From: CBDCWO01 sp965223405 | Lineage (GTDB): Bacteria; Bacteroidota; Bacteroidia; Chitinophagales; Saprospiraceae | Reading direction: 5' to 3' | DNA: 64,000 nucleotides | Assembly (NCBI GenBank): GCA_965223405.1 | Contig: CBDCWO010000006.1 | Location: 4,340,001-4,404,000 of the forward strand | Shown here: piece by piece, positions 51,986 through 60,673 of the stretch | Position numbering within the stretch: position 1 is the first letter of the stretch | How the letters are laid out: each line of letters begins with the position of its first letter | Notes under the pieces: model-generated | What the model was told of the DNA's origin: nothing | The model's input: only the letters and a program-made list of their open reading frames with translations | Databases searched by the model: none | Program-made: the position numbers and the translations under genes

Positions 51986-54178
51986 TTAAATGGTCTTGGG
52001 ATCTACCCGGTTAAGAATCGCACCTACTTTCTCCGGCACAGCCGAATTAAGGTATGATATAGACTCACTGTCTTTGGATTTTAATGATTGATCTGCACTG
52101 AAGATCATTACAACCTGATCGACAAAGGGTAACAATTCTCGAGAATCGGCATAATCATTTAATGCAGGTCCCTCCATAAATACATAATCATACCGGTTCT
52201 TTGCATATTGGACAAAGTCCTGGAATGCAGATTCACCGCAGATATCTATAGGAGTATCTTCGGAATGATTATGGCTTATGTAATCCAAGGTGAAATTCCG
52301 AATATTCCAATTGAGGTTTGAATTTTCGGATAGGTTGGTCTGAAAAGTTTCCAGTTCATTCAAAGAAACAAAAATAGGATTAAGTTGGATGCTGGAATTA
52401 AAGTGTTCTGATAGCTGTTTTTCTAAAGGTTGGTCTTTAAGATTGGTATCAATGATTAATACACGTTTTCCTTTTTTTGTAAGTAGTTCGGCTACCTTTA
52501 TCAAAACAAGGGATTTGCCGGTGTGAGGAGCTGAGCTGGTAAACAAAAATATATTTCCAGTTTTATTTTCGATGCTATTTCTTAACATTTTCAAGGACTC
52601 AGTAAAGGCTTTTCTTATTGATGCTTTACTCTTTTCACCTCCTAATTTTGGAATTTGCTGTAATAAGGGAATGGAGACCTGTCGTTTAAAGTTTTGTGCA
52701 TCTCTGATATTTGGATTGATAAGAATGCCAAGCAATAGGAACGTGGCTGTAAAAATACTTCCACCCAAACCAGCGATCAAAGCCACTAACCCGCGATATT
52801 TTGGTGTTGGTTTATTTGCAAGTTGCGGATGTTCAAAGTAACTCATCGGGAAATAGGGACTTTTAGCCTTCACTTTGGCTTCGTTGAGGTCCTGTACTCC
52901 TTGAAGATATTCATTTAACACAATCTCTTTCTCATTATCCAAACTGGAAATATAAGCATCCGCAGAAACCAGTGAACTGGACTTTGACTCGAGACGCTGG
53001 ATTTCATTGTCCAGACTTCTGACACTTTCTTCACCAAGGGCTAGGTTCATTTCTTCAGCAATACGTTTTTCTAAAAGATCTTTTTGTTGGTCAGCCAGAT
53101 TTTCCTGAGAGTTAGAGAATTGATTGACCATTTCACTTATCAACTGTTTTTGTAGATTCTGTTTTTGTTGTATTATGCTATTGACCTGTGAAGAAGGAGA
53201 TTCACGGACTAAATTTTGTGTTTTTAATGATTTGATTTCATCTTTCAGAGCCAAAAAATCATCTTTGAGGGAGGAATTCTCAATTAATTGGTTTACGGAT
53301 TGCTGTTGTGTACTATTTAGATAATCGTTGAGGTTCTCGATATTTCTTTGATACCCGCGGATATTTTTGTTTTCTTCTTCTTTTTTAACTTCCAATTCAG
53401 AAATCTGGTTTACGAGCGCAGAAGATTGCTCAGCTAAGTCGATGATTTTTTCATTTTTTCTATAGGTAGTGATTTGATTGTTTAACTCATCCAAACGGGT
53501 TTTTTTCTGAATTACTAAATCTTCATAAAACTTTACTTCTACACTGTCCTCTATTTTCCATTTTAAATTGCTCTCTACCAGGTAATTATTGCAGAAGCTG
53601 GAGACGACATACTGTGAAAGTTTGGGGTTTTCGGAATGATACCCCACATGGATCAAATCGGATTGACCAATTCTGTAAATACTCAGGTTTTCTCCCAAAT
53701 GCTCCGGATCATATTTGTAAACTTCAGCCAATTGCTCATATTGATTATACAGATCCGGATCATCAATTGTGTTTATTTCGCGATTCACCAATTGTTTCAT
53801 CAGCGGAATTAACGCTTCCAAGTTAATGTCTTTGTTATCCAGCTTCTTAAGATTGGATGATTTTTGAAATGAATGGTTATTTTCGGGAAGGTCGTGCAGC
53901 AGCAATTGATAAGATACCTTCCTTAGCATCTTTTGGGCTTTTAGGTTTTCAATGATATTGCTAAATCTGCTACTGATTTCAAATTGTTGTTTAAACGAAT
54001 TATCTATATTCAAAAAATCTTCATTATTGGTGATTCCAGTGGTCAGTACGGCATTGGAAGGATAGTTGTCTTTGCGCAAGTGGGCAGCTAAAAAACCCAA
54101 AAGGCAGCAAAGGATGAATATTCCGGCCAGAAAGGCAAAGTTTTTTTTCAAAAAACCATATAGATAGGCTATGTCCAT
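51986..54178 (-). CDS. Wzc-like polysaccharide co-polymerase with CpsD-like ATPase domain
   Basis: 730 residues. First helix FAFLAGIFILCCLLGFLAA, Wzz domain (about 30-200), long periplasmic coiled coil (about 210-450), second helix (about 465-490, LVALIAGLGGSIFTATFLLLGILI), then a bacterial tyrosine-kinase-type ATPase: Walker A FTSSAPHTGKSLV, Walker A' VLIIDTNLKDQP, and YDYVFMEGPALNDYADS. The C-terminus ends NRVDPKTI with no tyrosine cluster, which Wzc proteins normally have. The ATPase may therefore bind nucleotide without the usual autophosphorylation cycle. It sets chain length with Wzy. First gene of the minus-strand operon. Confidence 0.9.
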   Translation of the reverse strand: MDIAYLYGFLKKNFAFLAGIFILCCLLGFLAAHLRKDNYPSNAVLTTGITNNEDFLNIDNSFKQQFEISSRFSNIIENLKAQKMLRKVSYQLLLHDLPENNHSFQKSSNLKKLDNKDINLEALIPLMKQLVNREINTIDDPDLYNQYEQLAEVYKYDPEHLGENLSIYRIGQSDLIHVGYHSENPKLSQYVVSSFCNNYLVESNLKWKIEDSVEVKFYEDLVIQKKTRLDELNNQITTYRKNEKIIDLAEQSSALVNQISELEVKKEEENKNIRGYQRNIENLNDYLNSTQQQSVNQLIENSSLKDDFLALKDEIKSLKTQNLVRESPSSQVNSIIQQKQNLQKQLISEMVNQFSNSQENLADQQKDLLEKRIAEEMNLALGEESVRSLDNEIQRLESKSSSLVSADAYISSLDNEKEIVLNEYLQGVQDLNEAKVKAKSPYFPMSYFEHPQLANKPTPKYRGLVALIAGLGGSIFTATFLLLGILINPNIRDAQNFKRQVSIPLLQQIPKLGGEKSKASIRKAFTESLKMLRNSIENKTGNIFLFTSSAPHTGKSLVLIKVAELLTKKGKRVLIIDTNLKDQPLEKQLSEHFNSSIQLNPIFVSLNELETFQTNLSENSNLNWNIRNFTLDYISHNHSEDTPIDICGESAFQDFVQYAKNRYDYVFMEGPALNDYADSRELLPFVDQVVMIFSADQSLKSKDSESISYLNSAVPEKVGAILNRVDPKTI

Positions 54179-54233
54179 ATTACCACATGCATTATTGATC
54201 TTGAATACTAAGAGTTTCCGATCGTGAATCTGT

Positions 54234-54263
54234 CAAAGATATTTAAATAAACTAAAATTGAAA
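54234..54263 (-). promoter_or_regulatory. Candidate promoter of the minus-strand exopolysaccharide operon
   Basis: On the minus strand, TATCTTTG (54241-54234) matches TAnnTTTG. TTTC (54263-54260) lies 18 bp upstream in place of TTTG. The -7 element ends 55 bp before the Wzc start at 54178. Confidence 0.45.
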
Positions 54264-54457
54264 TTAGTAGTTAATCAAAACCTCTCGAAAGTCCTTATAT
54301 ATTAGGAAATTAGGTAAGCGTAAATATCAAGATAATGTAAATTCTAGATGAAAATATGCACAAATGGATTAATCTTGTATTTATGCTTTGATTTTAGAAC
54401 TCTGCTTTGTTTTTACCTGCGATTACTTCGTTCCTAAAACATTAGATTTTCTGCATT

Positions 54458-56527
54458 TTACTGTTGTTTGATAATTTGCCAGGCTTGATTCCCGGACTGC
54501 AATTGTGCGGTAATTAAATGAATGCCAGCAGGGATTGAACTGCCATCAAGGTGAACTTGATATGTACCTGCAGGCAATAATTGGTCCAGCACTGATTGTA
54601 CTATTTGACCATTGATCTGGGTGATGTCCATCCGGATTGGTTGGGATTTGGCAACCGAAAAGTGAATGGTCAAATAGTCTTTGAATGGGTTTGGATATAC
54701 TCCAAGGAGAGCCAGATCAGGAAGATTATCAGTGCTGCTGGAGCGACCAAAAGGTTGCAGGGGTGCAGGTGTATCTTGAACAGATTTTGGATTGCTGGAT
54801 TTATTTGCCATGGAAAGGTGGTTGGTTTGATCAGCAGTGTACCACATTCCTCCCAGTTCTTCAGATGTAGAATGATTAAGAATTTCCGAAAAATACCAGT
54901 CAGATTGAACTGTATCCGAGGTAATATTTAATATCAGATAGCCATGTTTTGACAATTCATTGTACTTAAGGTGAGGGTTAGGGTTGCCTAAATTCAATAG
55001 TCCGGGAATTAGGTTGATGGTGTTGTTTATGCTTTGTTGTATGATACTTGCCTGCGTGGGACTAAAGTTTTCGTCATAGTTAGCTGAAGTTATACTGGGA
55101 GTGCCAAATTCAACAGCTGCAGAACCAGCTCCGGTGGCAGCATTATAATTTTCATTGGAAGAATAAATTGGAACATCTCCAATACTGGGAAATGCTTGAA
55201 AGCTAAGATTGACGGGTTTGTCCGCCACATCAAATGCAAATGAGGCATGAGAATCCCCAGTAATGATAACCACATTATTAATATCTTGATCTTTAATGAA
55301 ATCTATGATCTGAGTTCTTTCAGCAGGGTACCCATCCCATTTATCTTGTGATGCTCCTTCTACGGAACTAAAACTAATGCTATTGTCAACAATAGAGGCC
55401 CAGCCAACATTAAATTCTGAAAAAATAACTTGTTGGCCAATGACCTTCCATTTAGCTTTTGAACTCATGAGCTGATCGAAAAACCATGATTTTTGTTTAG
55501 CACCCAGAATAGTGCGAGAACTATCCTGCAATGCCGGATCAAAGAAGTCCAGAATTTGTTTATCACGGCCCTCTAAACGGGTATCCAGCATGATCAAGTC
55601 CATCAGATCGCCATAATGAAAAGTTCGATAAATGATGGTGTCTTTTGTTTCCCGCACCGGCATCCATTCCAAGTAGGCCTGTTTGGCCATCATTTTTCGT
55701 ACTTGCCAAGAACCTTCCGAAGATTCCTGATGATTTTGCGCACCATCCTTATAAGCATCATTGGCGGTTTCGTGGTCATCCCATACGGTGATAAATGGGT
55801 GTTGCTGGTGTACCCGTGCTAAAGAAGTATCCAATTTGTAATGTGAATACCTCATGCGATAATCATTTAATGTGATTACCTCATTCTCCGGCTTTAAGGG
55901 TCTAGCTGCCCTTACTTGATCGTTGGCAAATCCGCCCTCTTCGTATTCATAGATGTAATCACCTAAGTGAATAATGGCGTCGAGATCATTCCTTTCAGCC
56001 AAACGCCGGTAGGCGTTAAAATATCCGGATTGATAATTACTGCAAGAAACGACTCCAAATCTCAAATGGTCGGATTGACTTTCCAGCGGAGATGTTTTGG
56101 TTTTTCCGACTAATGAGTACCGGTCTAAAACCCGAAATACATAATAATAAACTGTATTGGCAGTTAACCCCATCACATCTACCTTGACCGTATAATCCTT
56201 AAGTTGATCAGTCATCACACTACCTGTGCTGATAACTTGTTTCATTTGTGGATCGGTGGCGAGAGTCCAATGGACTTCGATTGATTTTTCATTTAATGTA
56301 TCAGGCGTTACTCTGGTCCAGATAATCACCCGGTCGTGCAAAGGATCTCCGGATGCGACACCATGAAAAAAAGGTGCCCATTCCGGTTGGATTCCTGAAG
56401 GGTTGTCTCGTAGTGTCAATTGATCAACAGCAAAAAGTTGAACGCCTTCCTGAGCCAACAGTCCTACCTGAACGATGAAGCTCAAAAAAAATAAAAAGCT
56501 GAACCGGTGATAATTGCTTACTTTCAT
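54458..56527 (-). CDS. PhoD-like phosphatase/phosphodiesterase with T9SS sorting domain
   Basis: About 689 residues. Signal peptide ends at VGLLAQ. An N-terminal Ig-like PhoD domain (HGVASGDPLHDRVIIWTRVTPD) precedes the metallophosphatase core with metal-ligand motifs FGVVSCSNYQSGYFNAYRRL, IIHLGDYIYEYEEGG, TVWDDHETANDAYKDG, MLDTRLEGRDKQ and IITGDSHASFAFD. The last 80 residues (LLGVYPNPFKDYLTIHFSVAKSQPIRMDITQINGQIV...IIKQQ) are a type A T9SS sorting domain. It releases phosphate from extracellular phosphate esters. The frame reaches 56611, but the ATG at 56527 begins at the signal peptide. It follows the esterase gene on the same strand by 87 bp. Confidence 0.9.
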   Translation of the reverse strand: MKVSNYHRFSFLFFLSFIVQVGLLAQEGVQLFAVDQLTLRDNPSGIQPEWAPFFHGVASGDPLHDRVIIWTRVTPDTLNEKSIEVHWTLATDPQMKQVISTGSVMTDQLKDYTVKVDVMGLTANTVYYYVFRVLDRYSLVGKTKTSPLESQSDHLRFGVVSCSNYQSGYFNAYRRLAERNDLDAIIHLGDYIYEYEEGGFANDQVRAARPLKPENEVITLNDYRMRYSHYKLDTSLARVHQQHPFITVWDDHETANDAYKDGAQNHQESSEGSWQVRKMMAKQAYLEWMPVRETKDTIIYRTFHYGDLMDLIMLDTRLEGRDKQILDFFDPALQDSSRTILGAKQKSWFFDQLMSSKAKWKVIGQQVIFSEFNVGWASIVDNSISFSSVEGASQDKWDGYPAERTQIIDFIKDQDINNVVIITGDSHASFAFDVADKPVNLSFQAFPSIGDVPIYSSNENYNAATGAGSAAVEFGTPSITSANYDENFSPTQASIIQQSINNTINLIPGLLNLGNPNPHLKYNELSKHGYLILNITSDTVQSDWYFSEILNHSTSEELGGMWYTADQTNHLSMANKSSNPKSVQDTPAPLQPFGRSSSTDNLPDLALLGVYPNPFKDYLTIHFSVAKSQPIRMDITQINGQIVQSVLDQLLPAGTYQVHLDGSSIPAGIHLITAQLQSGNQAWQIIKQQ

Positions 56528-56614
56528 AATTCTAATTAAATCCCAATTCACAAAGATGGAAAATTCTCTTAAGCAACGAATAAACCATGGTCGAATAATG
56601 TGCTTAACCATTAT

Positions 56615-58159
56615 TTATTCGTCAGGAATGATATTTAGACTAGCCCCGGCACCCACCACAATTTTGACTTGATCGTTAGTAGTCATCGATTTAATCTGAA
56701 TCTGCATCCCAGGGGGTACGTTAATTTCATAACCAGAAGGGGAAGATGGGAATACGACGTGGTTGCAGGGGTCAGGAATTTGATTTGTACTCCAGTTTCC
56801 CGGATCTTGCCAGTTTCCCGAACCAGCGGTCCACTGATTGGTGCTGGAGGTGACAATATTGATGTCCAATTGAATCTGATTTCCGCGTGCCCCATGGCAA
56901 CTGTAAGGAGTAACCAGGAGTTGATGATTCCCGGCCGTCTCGTCCCAGGATACGATGACTTCATTGGAAGCTGGAGAATGTTGTATAAATGCCCCCCCTA
57001 TGATTTGCCAGTCGTAATAGGTGGCCAGATTGGCCTCCACCTGATACGTTTGAATCGGATCCAGTCTGCACACGTTTATAGGTCCACTTAAGTTATGGAT
57101 AGGTGGTTTCAACTTTTGCTGATAAAACCAATCACTAATACCGGGTACAATGTCCGGATATAATGAAGTGGAACCATTTTCATGAACCCCATGACCACGA
57201 GTTGCATATGAATTTAAGTGGTGAGGTAATCCCAATGAAGAAGCTCTGGCCGAGATCGGACCACTTCCAAATACGATGGGCAATTCAGAGCCAACTATCA
57301 ATCCGGATACATCACCAAACGGTTCTCCGGAATAGTAAGGTACTGTTCCATCGTCGGTACTATGAAACATGATTACAGGAGGATCACCAGCCGATTCTAA
57401 AAATCCGGTTGATCCTACAGCACCGGCTAGACTAAAAATGGCACTGGCATGGCCACTATGCCCTAAATTGTCACCCACGGCATCCAATTCCAGCAAGTCC
57501 GGAATGGGATTGTTTCCTTGAAATCCGGCATAAGTAGATAAAGGCCTTTCGATTTCCGTATCCAGATAGGCATTGTGGAGGGCGATAAAAGCCCCTGCAC
57601 TGTGACCTCCGATAAATATTTGATCCGGATCAATGTCATAGGTGTTTGTGGTTGCTGCATCCGCTCGAAAAAATCGCACTGCCGATCTTCCATCCTGCAA
57701 TCCACGATATACCGCTCTCTTGACGAGACTTGAATCAAACATATTCATACCCAGGCGATAATCAATAGCAGCAGTGACAAAACCTCTCTTCGCCAACTCT
57801 TCCGCCAGAAGCACAATACTCCAATGGTTTCTGCTTCCCGTTAAAAAACCTCCCCCAAAGCAAATGATAATGACCGGACGAGCGCAAATGGTATCACCGA
57901 TGGGTTGATAAATATCCATGGTCAAATTTTCGTTGGTAGTCTGATATTCTCTGGCATTTAATGGATATCCCGTTATTAACTCATAAAAACCACCTCCCGG
58001 CACAGGCTGTGGAACACCCGTACTAAATAGCACATTCGTTTTTTGAATATTGGTAAAGATGGATTCATTGTATCGGTTCGGTAGCAGCTGACCTATACCC
58101 AAATTACTACTCATACTAATACATAATATACACAGGATCCAACCTTTATTCCTTTTCAA
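56615..58159 (-). CDS. Secreted alpha/beta-hydrolase esterase with C-terminal beta module
   Basis: 514 residues, start codon TTG; the signal peptide MKRNKGWILCILCISMSSNLGIGQ supports this start, which overlaps the preceding gene by 14 bp. The hydrolase domain (about 70-340) resembles carboxylesterases of the BD-FAE type: IICFGGGFLTGS (oxyanion hole), nucleophile S187 in GGHSAGAF, FHSTDDGTVPYYS (Asp) and TRGHGVHEN (His). After an Ig-like stretch, the last 75 residues (NQWTAGSGNWQDPGNWSTNQIPDPCNHVVF...) resemble the N-terminal module of the giant surface protein at 37646. No standard T9SS tail is visible after it. Substrate unknown. Confidence 0.83.
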   Translation of the reverse strand: MKRNKGWILCILCISMSSNLGIGQLLPNRYNESIFTNIQKTNVLFSTGVPQPVPGGGFYELITGYPLNAREYQTTNENLTMDIYQPIGDTICARPVIIICFGGGFLTGSRNHWSIVLLAEELAKRGFVTAAIDYRLGMNMFDSSLVKRAVYRGLQDGRSAVRFFRADAATTNTYDIDPDQIFIGGHSAGAFIALHNAYLDTEIERPLSTYAGFQGNNPIPDLLELDAVGDNLGHSGHASAIFSLAGAVGSTGFLESAGDPPVIMFHSTDDGTVPYYSGEPFGDVSGLIVGSELPIVFGSGPISARASSLGLPHHLNSYATRGHGVHENGSTSLYPDIVPGISDWFYQQKLKPPIHNLSGPINVCRLDPIQTYQVEANLATYYDWQIIGGAFIQHSPASNEVIVSWDETAGNHQLLVTPYSCHGARGNQIQLDINIVTSSTNQWTAGSGNWQDPGNWSTNQIPDPCNHVVFPSSPSGYEINVPPGMQIQIKSMTTNDQVKIVVGAGASLNIIPDE

Positions 58160-58610
58160 TCTTGTTGTGAATTTTAGTATTAATCTTATTTCTTATGTTT
58201 TGGGAAGTATGAAATTTAGTGAGGATCCATTCATACTTCTCACTACTGAGACCAATTGATTTGCATAACTTTTGAAACGCTTCGGTTCGTCTTGTTTCTT
58301 CGATCCGGGTGGCTTCAAGGATAGTATTCAAACCCTTTGTTTCCTGGGAAGTTAATTCGATCTCTTTACCAATAATCCGGCCTCTTATATATTCTCCGTA
58401 TCGTTCGGCGGTAATTCCAACGGGAGAAAAATACGATTTAAGCCAGTTTTCATCTTTACTTTGATCCCTACTTTGCTTCAAATAGACTTCCGTAAATCTT
58501 TCTAGGTCAGCGTCGCTAATCATCGTATCCTGTTGTCCCCATCCAGGAAGGGATCCCGCAAAATGGATTAAGATTACCAACCATAAAGCTCTAAGGAATT
58601 TGAGAATCAT
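58146..58610 (-). CDS. Small secreted helical protein, unknown function
   Basis: 154 residues. A signal peptide (MILKFLRALWLVILIHFAGSLPGWGQ) precedes an all-helical, charged region: DADLERFTEVYLKQSRDQSKDENWLKSYFSPVGITAERYGEYIRGRIIGKEIELTSQETKGLNTILEATRIEETRR...KYEWILTKFHTSQNIRNKI. The layout recalls DUF4168-type exported proteins, but I cannot confirm the family. The next gene starts inside its last 14 bp, so it is translationally coupled to the esterase. Confidence 0.72.
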   Translation of the reverse strand: MILKFLRALWLVILIHFAGSLPGWGQQDTMISDADLERFTEVYLKQSRDQSKDENWLKSYFSPVGITAERYGEYIRGRIIGKEIELTSQETKGLNTILEATRIEETRRTEAFQKLCKSIGLSSEKYEWILTKFHTSQNIRNKINTKIHNKIEKE

Positions 58611-58834
58611 GTGTCGAAGTTACAAATTCAGGTTAAAAGCCAAAAACTTAATTTAAACCAAAACCTTCACCTTCGCGAAGTTACCTAACCTGCCGATTCA
58701 GGTCTGTTTTGACCGTTTTATAACCCTATTTTTCCTACTTAATTACCCTACTTATGGTCTTGATAGTATATTTTTATTATCCCGAATCGCAAATAGTATC
58801 AAGAAATTTTATAAAAAAAATAATTGTATTGTCT

Positions 58835-60514
58835 ATGCAATTTCTTAAACTAATGTTGATCGTAATTGCCGTAATTTTAGGGAATGTTACCTCATCCGCC
58901 ACCAGCTACTATTTTGATAGTCAAAGAGGGCATGATAAAAATTTGGGGACTTCAGTGGTATTTCCTTTTCAGAGTTTGGACAAAGTCAGGACGTTGAAGC
59001 TCAAACCGGGTGATGTTATTTATTTGGTAGCCGGCAGTAATTTTACCGGTACCTTGAGCTTGAAAGATGTTAGAGGAACAGCTGACCAACCTATTACTAT
59101 TGAAAGTTATTTATGGGGTAAGCATCCTGAAATAAGGAATGCTATTATTGATGCCAAAGGACATCCAAATGGGATTTATTTGGAAAACTGCAGACATCTT
59201 GTCATTAAGGATATTAAGATTTCCGCAGATGGGGGAGGAATGGTAAACCTTGAAGCTCACTCGGGACGCATGCGCTGTGGAGTGCTGGTACTGACGACTA
59301 ATTCAGGTGATTGTGAGAATATTACTTTAGATAATCTGGAAATTTGTGATATTTTTTTTGAATCAGCTGGATTTACCAGAGGAGCGGATGAAGTGAAAAC
59401 TGCCAATGGTACTCAAAGTTACGGGTGGGGAATTCGGTTTATTAACCGCACGGAGGGTTCAGTGATGAGAAATATTGTTGTTCAGGATTGCAAAATCAAA
59501 AATGTCGCTCACACTGGGATAAAATTTACCGGTCGCAATTTCAATATCCAGGATGTAAAAGTCTACCGCAATCAAGTCACAGAAAGTGGAGGACCTGGAA
59601 TCCAAATGTCAGGCATATTACGAGGGCATATCGCTGAAAATTTTGTCAATAAGTCGGGGAGTCACAATGACTCCAGGAAATGGGGAAGAGGTAGTGGCCT
59701 CTGGACCTGGGGATCTATGGATGTGGTGATTGAGAGAAACCGATTCATGAATGCCAATGGTCCGGCAGATTCTGCAGGCTGCCATATTGATTTTAATTGT
59801 AAAAATGTGGTGGTCCAATATAATTTCAGTGCTAATAATGCGGGTGGCTTTTGTGAAATTCTTGGAAATAACCACAACTGTGCTTATCGATACAACATTA
59901 GCGTAAATGATGGTTACCGGATCAAAGGGGTCAATGGTGCATTTCAAGAAGGGAAAACCTTTTGGTTGAGCGGGTATGTAGGCAAAAATCAGCAAAGGCA
60001 TGGACCCTACAACAGTTACTTTTACAACAACACCATATTTGTGAGTGAGGAAATTGTTTCCAAAATAGCCATAGCAAAAACTGCTCAAGGAATACTTATT
60101 GCGAACAACCTATTTTGTGTAGAGGGGGAGAGTCAAGCTGTATTGGGAGATCAATATAATCCGGATAATGGTTCCGGAGGAGCCATCAAAAATTTCGTTT
60201 TTGAAAATAATCTCTTTCTAAAGGTTGGAAGCTGGCCAAAAGATGTACTTATTCAGCCTGGTCAATCAGTGATAGGCGATCCGGGATTTTTCAAAAAAGG
60301 AGGTTCCCGACTCACAGATTATATACCTGCCAATCATGATTTGATCAGCAATAAGGGGATGGTAATACAGCACATTCCCAGTGATACCATTGGGTTGACG
60401 ACCAATTTAAAGGTTGATCATGACATATTGGGAAATAAGATCTCCGGAAAACCTGATTTGGGAGCCATAGAGCTGCCGATTACTGGTTTTCGCACCAAAA
60501 ATGATAAAAAGTGA
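58835..60514 (+). CDS. Secreted right-handed parallel beta-helix protein (polysaccharide lyase-like fold)
   Basis: About 559 residues. Signal peptide MQFLKLMLIVIAVILGNVTSSA, then YYFDSQRGHDKNLGTSVVFPFQSLDKVRTLKLKPGDVIYLVAGSNFTGTL, the usual opening of pectate-lyase-fold proteins. The middle repeats N-rich rungs (GIYLENCRHLVIKDIKI, ENITLDNLEICDI, MRNIVVQDCKIKNVAHTGIKF, VVIERNRFMNANGPADSAG, VVVQYNFSANNAGGFCEIL), forming the solenoid. Catalytic residues cannot be assigned, so lyase, hydrolase or epimerase activity are all possible. The frame extends to an ATG at 58754, but the signal peptide starts at 58835. It converges with the sialidase-like gene. Confidence 0.83.
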   Translation: MQFLKLMLIVIAVILGNVTSSATSYYFDSQRGHDKNLGTSVVFPFQSLDKVRTLKLKPGDVIYLVAGSNFTGTLSLKDVRGTADQPITIESYLWGKHPEIRNAIIDAKGHPNGIYLENCRHLVIKDIKISADGGGMVNLEAHSGRMRCGVLVLTTNSGDCENITLDNLEICDIFFESAGFTRGADEVKTANGTQSYGWGIRFINRTEGSVMRNIVVQDCKIKNVAHTGIKFTGRNFNIQDVKVYRNQVTESGGPGIQMSGILRGHIAENFVNKSGSHNDSRKWGRGSGLWTWGSMDVVIERNRFMNANGPADSAGCHIDFNCKNVVVQYNFSANNAGGFCEILGNNHNCAYRYNISVNDGYRIKGVNGAFQEGKTFWLSGYVGKNQQRHGPYNSYFYNNTIFVSEEIVSKIAIAKTAQGILIANNLFCVEGESQAVLGDQYNPDNGSGGAIKNFVFENNLFLKVGSWPKDVLIQPGQSVIGDPGFFKKGGSRLTDYIPANHDLISNKGMVIQHIPSDTIGLTTNLKVDHDILGNKISGKPDLGAIELPITGFRTKNDKK

Positions 60515-60673
60515 GTCCACTCCACAAACTCAGTAAATCCTAAAATGTATTCCTTTTGAGCATGTTATCTGTTGAAAGGGGAAAATATCTATATTAATAT
60601 CACTTAAAGGGTTGCGATATTCCTTCAAAACTATAAACCTGGTTATAAGATTCTTACTTTCCGAGAGGAATCA

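Noticed and set aside
56669..57091. 140-codon open frame opposite the esterase gene
   Set aside because: Lies fully inside a well-supported gene on the other strand and lacks protein-like features.
59618..60088. 156-codon open frame opposite the beta-helix gene
   Set aside because: Antisense shadow of a repeated Asn/Gly-rich region.
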